Shown here: piece by piece, positions 45,755 through 57,700 of the stretch
Position numbering within the stretch: position 1 is the stretch's first letter
Layout of the letters: each line of letters opens with the position of its first letter
NCBI RefSeq assembly: GCF_023053635.1
Contig: NC_086172.1
Span: 11,871,501-11,935,500 of the forward strand
Direction of reading: 5' to 3'
Source of the DNA: Elgaria multicarinata webbii
Taxonomy: Eukaryota > Chordata > Lepidosauria > Squamata > Anguidae
DNA length: 64,000 nucleotides
The notes under the pieces: generated by a model
Databases searched by the model: none
What the model saw: the letters and a program-made list of their open reading frames with translations, nothing else
Told to the model about the DNA's origin: nothing
Translations under genes and position numbers: made by a program

Positions 45755-48700
45755 TTGTATTTGTATCCAACCTTTTGCCCAAAACTGGACCAAAGGTCTA
45801 TCTAGTCAAGCATTCTGTTCCCACAGTGGCCAATCAGATGCTTGGAACTGCACAAGCAGGAAATGAATGTAATAGCACCCTCGGGCTCATTTATCCCATA
45901 AACTGGTGTACAGATGCATACTGCTTCTGATACCATATATAGACATCAAGACTACTAGCCATTGATGAAGGGTGTGCTCTCAAGCTATTCATTTTAACAA
46001 TTTTAACAATTTTAACAATTTTAGTCATGATTTTGTCAGATCACACCAGCTATATAAGCTGCTATTAGTCTCCCAGGTGATTGGAGAAGACCAGGGGAAG
46101 TTGTATAAAAAAAACAGTGTTGGTAGTTTTCTTACCAAGGGCAAATACTGGACACTTGTTCAAAGGGTCACCTTATTATGGACATCCACATGGAACAAGG
46201 TTCTTCTTATTTATTAAATTTATATACCGCCCCATGGCCGAAGCTTTCTGGGCGGCTTACGAAGTCCAACGTGTAGGTAGAGTATCTTTTGACAACCCAT
46301 TCCTTGTGGTTCTTCATTGGAAGCAAGCAAAACAAGAATTCAGCAAGATCTCTGTAATAGTGTGCCTGGGTTCCCATATCTTAGGGTGACCCTATGAAAA
46401 GGAGGACAGGGCTCCTGTATCTTTAACAGTTGTATTGAAAAGGGAATTTCAGCAGGGGTCATTTGTATATATGGAGAACCTGGTGAAATTTCCTCTTCAT
46501 CACAACAGTTAAAGCTGCAGGAGCCCTGCCCTGTTTGAAATCTGGTCACTCTAGTATAGCTCCTGCACCTTTAACTGTGGTGATGAAGAGGGAATTTCAC
46601 CAGGTTCTCCATATATACAAATGACACCTGCTGAAATTCCCTTTTCTATGCAACTGTTAAAGATACCGGAGCCCTGTCCTCCTCTTCATATGGTCACCCT
46701 ACCATATCTGAAATGTTCATATTATTTGAGTTAGTGACAGACTGAATGGTAGATGGGACTACCTGTTCTTCAGTTAGGAGGAATAACATCAGTCTGAAAA
46801 TGTGATTGTTGCTAAACTATAGGATTACTCTAAGGGATGGGAATATTTCAAAATCAGCAACCAAACCAAAAATATACTGGTTTTTAAGTGACTTTAAAAT
46901 GTTGTAGTTTGATTTGGGTTAGCATTAGTGTGGTTCTCAGGGCACAGTGCATTAATTACCATATGAGAGGGAACCTTGGTTCATGTATAGTGCAGCTCTC
47001 TAAACAACATTTTTCTCCCAAGCCATCTGGGCAGTTGGTGAAAATCCCACAATGGTACCTGAAAATCAGCTCACATCAATTTCAGACTACACCTCCTGCT
47101 CCAACACAAAGTGTTTGGTACAATAATGTTGCTGCTCTTCACAAAATACGAAACATTTTAGGCAGGGCTGTGCAAAAGCCTTGGATGAGGCACAAACCCA
47201 AGGTGAATCTGGGCTGCTTTGGAGATATTCAGACTGCCTCCAAATATGAGGCGACTTGGGTCTGAAGCAGTCCATGGCGAAATGGGATAGTCCTAAGGCA
47301 TTTTTTTCCCTGACCAATTTTTAATCACCCACAAGCATTTCCAAGTGCTTCAGAAGTGGAAAAATACCAGCAGCCAGAGGCGGAGAAATGGGTAGTTTTG
47401 TGACTTGACTGACAACTGTAGCTTCCAACCAAGAATGAGTTACTAGGCTTCTCCTTTTTTACTTCCAGTCACAGTTTTGGGAGGGACATTGACAGTGTTA
47501 TCAGAATCTGTGCCAGTGTATTCTCTGTTTGTGTGACTGGCAGAGATCAGGACTTTGGTGCCTGCTCAGTCGGCGGGTGGCACCAATTCCCCACAACCTG
47601 ATCAAGCTCCCCCAGCACTTTCTTTTTGGCTGCCAGTACAAAGAAAGTGTAGCATCAACTAAAGGTGGTGCCCTCTTGCCAGTAACTTCTAAGGCCATAG
47701 CTAGACCTAAGGTTTATCCCTGGATCGTCCAGGGGTCAAACCTGTTCATCTAGGTGACACACAGGGGATCCAGTGCTCAGGCAGGGGTGAACCCTGGATG
47801 ATCCCAGGATAAACTTTAGGTCTAGCTGTGGCCTAAGAGGCCTTCAGCTCCAAGCAGCCAGGCAAGTAGCCTAGCAGGTCCCAACTGATTTTGCCACCTC
47901 TGCCGATTGTTCTCACAGAGTTGAAAGTAAAGCCACTCTGAAACAAAAAGAAAGAAGGACTGACACCCACCCTGTGACTGAAAGAACAGGGTGCGGCGTG
48001 CTCTGGGGACTTTAAAGGAAGAGTTTTAACGCTCTTAAAATAAAGCCAGAGTGATGAGTTGCGTTTCTGAGCTCTGAAACAAAGAGCAAGAAGAACCTTC
48101 CGCACCTCTGCTTGGAAGACCGGGGTGTTGGTGGTCTGAGGGATTTTTTAGCAGGAAGGGTTTAGTAGTTTGCACCAAACAGTACTCTAACATTTATGAA
48201 CGTGTGTGTATGTGTGAGTGTGTGTTCGCAGCCACATATATACACATAATAATAATAAAAAAACCCAGCAAATTGTTCACAAACCCATGGGGGTGGAGGA
48301 GGGGATCAGAAACGCATCCCTTAACAAACAGCCACCACCACCAAAACTTGTACAAACCCCTGTACCTATCCTTCTGAAATTTGGGAGGGAACTAACAGGG
48401 GCACCTTTATATTTTATGTCAAGCTAATGCAAACTGCCCACAAAACCACAGAAAGGTTAAGGCATTCCTTTTAAAAAAAAATCTTCTCAAATTTAAAAGC
48501 ATCAAGCACAAAAAGCCTCCCACCAATCTGGTTGAGTTTGGCAGACTTCACTCCTGCATATTTCGTCTAGGCATGCCCCCCCCCCCAAAGTTCTAGGCAT
48601 TTTTTGTTGTTCCCATTGTTCTCAATGGGAATGACATCTGAGACTTTAGAAAACATTGTTTGTACTTCTGGTCCCACAAGTCTGCTCATACCTCCCTCTT

Positions 48701-51700
48701 GTACACAGATGGTGCCATTTTGGTAGGGTGACCATATGACCAGATTTGCCCGGATCTATCCGGGGTTTTGATGGCAAATCCGGGTGGGGGAGGGGAAATC
48801 CGGATTTTTCCAAAGGACAGCTCTAATGGGAATTAACAAAAATGCTTATAACTCCATCAATTTTTAAGATAAAGACATGAAACTTGGCACAATAGTAGCT
48901 CTTAGGAAGGGCTTTAGTCATACCAAATTTGAAACAGATCCGTTCATCCATTGATTTTTTAGGATTTTTTTAAAAAATTGAGGTTTTAAAATTATTATTT
49001 TAAAAATTGTCATTTTTAAAGTTAAAGAGATGAAACTTTGTACCATGATAGGATTTAGGTAGAGCTTTAGCCACACTAAATTTGAAACAGATCCATTAAT
49101 CCATTGATTTGTTAGGAATTTTTAAAAAATGAGGTTTTAAAATTATTATTTTTTAAATTGTCATTTTTAAAGATAAAGAGTTGAAAGTTGGCACCATGAT
49201 AGCTTTTAGGTAGAGCTTTAGCCATACCAAATTTAAAACAGATCTAGGGTCAGTAGCAAACCCTTTTAACAACAACAGCAGCTTGCAATGAGTGAAGATA
49301 CGGTCAGAAAAGATATTTGAAGGAAGGGGAGAATGTAACACATAGAGTATAGCAAAAACTTCAAAGTACAGCAAAACCTACAAAAGTAGGAGTGAGTGAA
49401 GTTAATTTCAGATACACTGAATCTCTCACTTGTTCTTTATTTCAGTGATGTTAACATTATGTTATGTACAACAGATTTGTCTTAAATGTGTGCTGTAAAA
49501 TCAGACATGTGACCAAGGCTATGTTCGGGTGGGCACGCCCCCTTGGTATTGGACACGCCCCCTTGGGGGCGACCATGTTGTCCTCCTTTTTGGTTTCCAA
49601 AATATGGTCACCCTACATTTTGGTCACCTTAGGCTCAGCACTTGGGGAAAGAGTTCATTGCTAGGATAATCCATTCAGAGTTAAACTTTCAGATGTCTGA
49701 GGTTGCATTGCTATAATCTTAGGCTGACATTCTTGAGAATAAGCCCCACTGGGGACCATTTGGCTTCCTTCCGATTGAACATATATAAAATCAGACGGCT
49801 GGTCTTCCAAAATTAGGACAGATTAGTCCAGTGTTTCCATTCCTGCAAATTCTGTAGTAGTCAGAGCACACCCAGTGCCTTTTCAGATGTCAGTTAAGGC
49901 CAGTACCTCTTTCAGCCACTGGACTGGATTACGTTTTGGAGAACCTATAAGGGGCAACATTCCAATGGTGGGCAGGGCCTGGAGGAAAAAGGGGTGGAGC
50001 CAAAGATCCCAGCATATGTTAGCTTAAAGGTCTTAGCACCACTAACAGCCTTAGGAGAGGCATTTCAACCCCTTTTAGAATTGGGGAAAAGCACCGAACC
50101 ATCAGTGGTTGGGGAAGAAGGCGTGGCCACCTGGGGCAACCTGGATTTGACCCCCCCCCAGGCCAAAAGCAGCTTGTAATATGCTGGGATCACTACAACT
50201 TTCTAGAAAGAGCAAACTGGGTGGAATGTTTTTATAATTTCCCCCCTCAGCTTTGGAAGACAATGGCAGCTTCATAATTCTCTTAAATATTATGTGGATT
50301 GTGCTAGTTCCCTAGCCTAAGGAAATATGATACTTGGCTTCTAGATGTTGTACATTAATAATAAACAAACATTAATGTTTTCCTGATTATTTCAATATCA
50401 CATGTTCAAGCTGCAAGAAATTTGAACAGCTGATCAGGGTTTGTCAGTTATTATCTGTTCCATACGAGTTGCCCGTTGTTTCCAAGCTTGCTGAGTTATT
50501 GTATTTTGACTGCAACCCCACTGACTTGGAAGTAAGCCCCATTGAACTCAATGAGACTTACTTAGGGTGACCATGGGCCCTTCCACACGTCGTCCCCAGA
50601 GCGCATCTATTCGACCCCGGTGCACTCTGAGGACGATCGTGAAACTTGCCTGTAAAAGAAACGACAAAAAGACATCTTTCCCAGCTTCCTGCTTCCCGGC
50701 CGGCTCGGAGAGCTTTTTTTGAAGAAGGTGGGAGAGAGAGCTTCTTCCGCTCTCTCCTCCGCCTTCTTCCACCGAGCTATCCGTCCAGGGAGGGAAGCAG
50801 GAAGCTGGGTAGTGGCGGCGCGGGCACGGAGGACGTCTTTTCGTCGTTTCTTTTACAGGCAAGTTTCACGATCGTCCTCAGAGTGCACTGGGGTCGAATA
50901 GATGCACTCTGGGGACGACGTGTGGAAGGGCCCCTGATGAATCTGGTCAACAGAGCAGGGTTCCTGCAGCTTTAACTGTTGTGATGAAGAGGGACTTTCA
51001 CCAGGTGCTGCATGCAGACAAATGACACCTGCTGAAATGCCCTTTTCTATACAAATGTTAAAGATACAGGAGCCCTGTCCTCTTTTTCATATGGTCACCC
51101 TAACTTATTTCTGAGCAGACATGTATAAGATTGTGCTTTTAGTTGATTATTAATGTTAATTTGATCCTGTTTAACTTTAAAATCTATACCAATTGGGTTC
51201 TAGACACCCTGGTGAGTAAGCAGGCAAAGTCCAAACAGGTAAATATCACCACAGTCTAAAACGTACTTTGAAAATCATTAAATACTTTATTTAAGAAAAT
51301 TACTAATAATTAAGGAAAGATAGCATGGTTACATCATTGTGCGATTACATTATCAGCAGTGAAGGAGAATGTAACATAAAAATAGTCAGGTGAGAAATTA
51401 ATGTTAACCATTGTGAAATCTGTTACTATTTTAGTTTGTCATCAAACTCACAACTTCCAAACAACAAGATCACTTCTTCCAAGCATCTCATCTTGAAGAG
51501 AGAGACGCCTGGGTGAAAGACATCAAGAAGGCCATTAACTGCATTTTGGGAGGTCAAAGATTTTCCCGGAAATCTACCAGGAAGTCTCTCAAGCTTCCTT
51601 CATCCATCAATCTGAGGTTTGTTAAAAAGTTCACTTTAGTGAATTACAGAAAGGAGTAGAGAATTGATGTGCCCAAATCTATCCTGTAGTTAAGCGTGCT

Positions 51701-54700
51701 CCTGAACACCCCAAAATGGACCTCTAGAGAATAATACTGAACAGGGAAGAGATGTAGGAGTAATTACACATGGCACGTGTAAAATAGCCCTGATGCTGTT
51801 TTATTCTGTTATTGTTTTCCTTTATTAAAAACAGCTTTGGAAGATGGAAATTTGAATCGGAGGGAAGGTGGTCAACAATGCTATCTGGTTTTCCTTTCTT
51901 TCTTTTACACATTTCTCCATCACTCGGAAGCTGCCAGCCAGCCTGCGTTTCCCGATCTGAAAAAGCCTCGTGGGAAGAGTTATCTCATGTGTCTTCCTCT
52001 GGGCTTTAACCAAAGGACTGGAAACTGGGGAGGCAGCAGACTGCCAGAGATATGATTGTACAATGAAATAAAGGGCCCTCACACGCAGCCCTCATAACTA
52101 AGCACAAGAACCCTGCACCACACACATGAGAAATTCCACAAAATTTTATTCTCCTTTGAAATGGTTTTTGAAAGCAATTTCTTTTTAATCATACTGAATG
52201 AAAAAAATGCAGAAACTATGTTTGACTACGTTGAACAGATTTTCTTTCCTGGCTCCTCCACTTCATTTTAGAAGGCAAGGCCAGGTATCAGTTATAGAAA
52301 TAAAAATAGTTGTCAAGCGTGTCGGGTGCTTGCCCAGGCTTCAATTATGCAGTCTAAAATATGGTTTGAATAGCAGGCCGCGTGTGCGGTGATGCAAACC
52401 CTGAGCCATTTCACAACACATTGAACTATGTGCCCTTCTTTTTGAACCACCAACTTACCATCCAGATTTGACTATGTAAGTCAGATTTAAGGTGCTGCCC
52501 TCTACCGAGGCCAGATCAACACCTTGGCCGGATCTACACTAGTCTTATGACGTTGCTAGTGTCCGTTTCTAATGTGGTTCTCTGTATCACGGGGCACACT
52601 AGCGTTACTTACGTTTAGCTGCAATGGTACTTCAGGTCACACTGTTCAATCCTTTCCGTTCTTTCTCTTTTCTGAGAGTAAGCAGAGCTGCTGGGTTTGC
52701 TCCGCCCACTGCCTGCCTCGTTCCTAGCCAGCAGTCCAGGGCAATAGTCATAAGCACACACAAACTCCCTCCCAAAACGTCTTAACACAAGTCCCAGGAA
52801 ATAGCCTGAATGCATAGGAGCCAGCCACTTTGCTGAAGCTAAGAAGGTCAGGGTTTGGATGGGTGACCAAACTGAAACGTTTTAGCAGCGCAGAAGGGGA
52901 GGCCTGTTTTTGGCAGCCCCAGCTGTTGAGATTATTTCAAACACACCATTGAAGCCCCGCTGGTTAGAGTTTTGGACTGGTAGCAGAGACCCGTGTTAAT
53001 TTTCCTGCACGGAGCTACAGCGATCCTTTGCTTACCAGAAAGCGATTTGAGTGCTCCTCAGCTCCTTTGCAAAGAGGGGGGAAATGTTAAAAAAAATCAT
53101 AAAAAATCAACGGATGACCCAATTCAATTCAAATTTGGTATGCTTAAAGCTCTCCCTAATATCAATTACTGTGCCAATTTTGGTGTCTTTATCTTTAAAG
53201 CTTACGCAGATGTAAGCATTTGTTTAAAATCCTGCTCCTGCGCCCACAGCAGCGGCTCGGAATTAGGGTGAATCTTTTGCAAAAGGAGCACAATTAAGGC
53301 AGGATGCCTGGGAGTACTTCACAATAAAAGCAGATTCTAAGGTGGAAAACTTCTGAGTCCTTTGCATGCAATTGTCAGTGATTGCACAGTATAACGCTGG
53401 TGTGATAAAGATCCAACTGCTGTAGCAGATAAAATAGCAAACGGGGTGAAGGAAGGAGAATAGGAAGTGGGCGGAGCAAACCCAGCAGCTCTGCTACTCT
53501 CAGAGAAGAGGAAGAGGAAAATTACCGGTAGAAGGAGGCACATGGATCAGTGGCAGTGCTACAACTAAGCAACAGAAAGGGGACAACAAAATAGAACCAG
53601 TAAGTACAACTCATTTACAACGTTAGAGATACAGGGTCACGTGACGCTGTGTGTCACAGTAACCCATTCAAAACATTAGAATAACATCAGTTTAGATTCC
53701 CACCTTGTGTCAAATCATTATGAATGTGGAATAAAAAGCAGGAAATAACACTATGAAAACAGTAGATGGAATATGGATTGTGCCCCAACAATTGTCAGTG
53801 TACTACAATACCACTATAAAGCAGTAGATCTAGAGCGTCATCACACAGGGGAAAAATTGTGTTTGCTTACTGTTGCTTCTCTGCCAACGTGTTTGTCCCT
53901 CATTACTTCCTCTTTTGGAAGACGAAGTGAACAAAGTACTCGTGGCCCATTCAGCAGGCTGTTTTGATCCCACTGCTTCTCCGGCACACAGCAGGAGATA
54001 ATGTCAACTTCCGTCTTTAAAAATGAGTCGGACTTACTGGGGTGTTTTTTGTCATGTGAAGAAGGCCAGGAGGGGCGGGAGACGTATGGGAGGCAGACAT
54101 CATCGTGAGAGTGACCCGCGAAAATCCCAGTAACGAGAATGCGGTACCTTCTTACTCTGCTTGGAAGCAGTTCCCCAAAATATTAGATGGAGTATATTCC
54201 CTGACCAACTACCTAATATTTATTAACTAGCAATGACTAAGATCATCTTCTTGGCTCGCCGCTCTGACCATGTTACTCCACTTCTGAAATCTCTTCATTG
54301 GCTTCCAATTCACTTCAGAATCCAATATAAACTTCTCCTGTTGACCTACAAAGCTTTTCACTGTCTAGCTCCTTCCTATCTTTCCTCTCTCATCTCACAC
54401 TATTGCCCCACTCGTGCTCTTCGCTCCTCTAATGCCATGTTTCTCACTTGCCCAAGGATCTCTACTTCCCTTGCTCGGCTTCGTCCATTTTCTTCCGCTG
54501 CCCCTTATGCCTGGAACGCTCTTCCAGAACATTTGAGAACTACAAGTTCAATCGCAGCTTTTAAAGCTCAGCTAAAAACTTTTCTTTTTCCTAAAGCTTT
54601 TAAAACGTGATTTTGTTCTGACTTTTATACTGTTAGTTTTACTCTACCCTGTGCCTGTTTGGTGCATTCTCTTCTCCTTCTTATTGTTTTATTATGATTT

Positions 54701-57700
54701 TATTAGAATGTAAGCCTATGCGGCAGGGTTTTGCTATTTTATTGTTTTACTCTGTACAGCACCATGTACATTGATGGCGCTATATAAATAAATTAATAAT
54801 AATAATAATTTAATACTACATACAAAACATGTGCTGCACCAATTGTACCGTGTTGTCCTTACATGTTGCATGGTTGCTGGTTCATTCTTCTGTATATAAA
54901 CTATCTGCAGAACACATGGCTGTGATATCCGGCACTATGATCAGTAGGCCTTTAAGCACATTAGACGGCCATTGTTTTGATGCATTTTCAGAAGGAAAGT
55001 AGGTCCTTAAGAGCCTCATGTAGTGGTTTAGGGCAGAGGACCAAGAAGCCTGGCTAATAATTATATTCCAACTCAACATTCCTTTCCTAATTATTCCCCA
55101 TTCTTTTTTTCTTCACAGTGCTTTGTATCTCTCAATGAAAGACCCAGACAAAGGGATACGAGAAATGAAGCTTGAAAAAGACAAGAAAATTTTCAATCAC
55201 TGCTTTACAGGTAGAGAGCTCTTACTTTCCCATTTAAAAAAAAACAACACTCATCGGAGTAAAACAGACACTAGAAAATGGAGTCACAATGTGATTCTCA
55301 TTCAGAGAAGCAGTCAGATGTTTGTGGGACTTGACCATGGCCAGATCTACACCTTGTGACAAATCATTACGAATATGGAATAAAAAGCAGGATATAACAC
55401 CATGAAAGCGGTATATGGAATGCGGATTGTGCCCCAACAGTTATCAGTGCACTTTATTATTATTATTATTTATTCTTATTTATTTATATAGCACCATCAA
55501 TGTACATGGTGCTGTACAGAGTAAAACAGTAAATAGCAAGACCCTGCCGCATAGGCTTACATTCTAATAAAATCATAATAAAACAAAACTTTAGTACTGC
55601 TATAAGGCAGAAGTGTAGAAATCATTGCGAACCCATCATGGTAACGCCATATTTCTCTTGTGCATTTATACCTCATAGGACACACAATGGCCATAGCTAG
55701 ACGGGGTGAAATCCCGGGGCGATCCCCGGGGTCATTCTTGAGCGTTCACATGATGCACAGAGGATCCTGGGATCAGGGAGGGACGATCCCTCCCTTGCCC
55801 TGGGATCTCGCCCTATCCTTTGAGCCTGGTTTTTCTGCAGTCCCAGGCTGATCCCGAGACTGTGGAACATGTGGCCAGGCATCTCACGGTTACTCGCGAG
55901 GAGCTGGGAGCCATGCATGGGCCACAGAGCTCCTCAAGAGTTCTACACCCATCAGGGGTGGGCTGGGGGGGGGGGGGAGTGGGGAACTTTTTTAAAAAAG
56001 CAACAACCCTACCTTTGAGCACACGAGTGCTCATGCGCATCTACTGTTTTCTTTAAAAAAAGAAAATGGCGGGCACAATGTCCTCTCCTTCTGAGGTCAT
56101 CGCATGCCGCGTGTAAACAGAGGGGGGATCTCGCGATAAAAATATCGCGAGATCTTCACCCCTCCATCGCGCTAGAGCCGTAGTTCTAGCTGAGGCCAAT
56201 GACTTTTGTTACAGTATTTTGGATAATGTGGAATAAAAGTTAGGAAATAACACTATGAAAGTGGCATATGGAATGTGTAATGTGCCCCAACAGTTATTAG
56301 TGCATTTCAATACCGCTATAAAGCACTTGCTTAGTGACTGGCAGTCCGTAGTGCTTCCTTTTGTGCTTCTGTGCTGACACACCTTGGTTTATTTCCTTGC
56401 AATCAGGTAGTTGTGTGATTGATTGGCTGTTGTCAAACAGTTCGATCCGAAATCGCCACGAGGGCCTAATGATGGCATCTGCCCTGTTGAATGAAGGCTA
56501 TTTTCAGGCCGCTGGGGATATATCCAAGAATGCAGCTGAAGGCCTGTCAGAAAATTCCTTCCTTGACCACGAGGATGCCTATTATTACTTCGTAAGTGCT
56601 GAGGCACGGGGCCTCTTTGCAGGGTCACTAGAACATCAGCGGGAGAGTATGATGTTCTGACTGTCTGCAGGACTGAATTCTGACCAAGTGCAATGTCATC
56701 CATGCTGCTGCTGCTGTTTTTGTGTGTGTGTGTGTGTGTTTTACCTCTGTGTATATGTGTGTGAGTGTTGCCTAGGAAAGGTAGCGGCTATTGAGTCACT
56801 ACAACGCAGCGCTGGTCCCAATTAGTAGTCATTTCATAGGAAAATGTATTGTGTCCATCTGTAAATGTATTCTGCTTACAATCTGGGCTTTTAAACGTAT
56901 TTCTTTTTGGCCCTAAATAGTTAACCACGTTTATGAGTCCACCCCCCTTACACAGGCCATCTGGAAAATGCTGTCTACAAATCCAGACCTTGGTGCATCT
57001 GTTTGCGTGTTTGACACAAGAGGATGGGTTTTATTCCCGTGCCCTGTGTGCTACATCTAGTGACAAAAGTGGGACCCTCTCTCCCCACGCTTTATGGCCA
57101 AGTCAGTGAGCACTGCCATGGCCGCAGGCCTTGGGCCCCCTTTTTACCTTTCTCTATAAAGGATCCCAACCATGGGCACAGTCAGTATATTTCTGTCCCA
57201 CGGTTCTGTGGTTCTATGACCCCTTTGTGGTGCCACAGCAACCAGCTTGGCACTCTGTGTACCTTTTACTTCATCTTTTTATTTCACCGCTGCCACCATA
57301 TAACTCTGTACCTTACCTCAGGTACTTAAAGAATCCACTCCAGAGTGAAACAGAATAACATTTATTTAATAAGAAATAAGTTTATGCATTTGATCAGGCT
57401 TTGTGGTTTCATTTGGTTCAGTACTTAGTTTGTTACGTTAAATATATCAGGTTTTCCTTGCCTCCCCTCCCCTCCAACTCAAATCTAACTCCTCTCATCC
57501 CTCTTATTCTCAAAATTATAAAACACAGACCCTACACTCTCTATTCCCTTCAGCAAAACCTAATTCTCTCAATGCCAAATCTCTTCAACTGCTGACTGCC
57601 AACAGCTATCCCCCTTCACACACTTGAATCCAACAGCCAATCAGCATCCCCTCCCCCTCCCAACAGAATTAGCCACTTACCATCCTTACCATATGAAGTC

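Larger units (their letters stand above)
50506..51140. mobile_element. Short palindromic MITE, outer layer of a three-level nest
   Basis: GACTGCAACCCCACTGACTT and GGAAGTAAGCCCCATTGAAC lead up to AGACTTACT at 50562. After the inner elements, ACTTATTTCTGAGCAGACAT and GTATAAGATTGTGC complete the same short MITE. This is the oldest layer. Confidence 0.7.

Noticed and set aside
52837-52875. 5S rRNA-like stretch with GAAGCTAAG and GGATGGGTGACC
   Set aside because: Only about 40 bp resembles the 5S internal promoter; there is no complete gene and it may be a SINE remnant.
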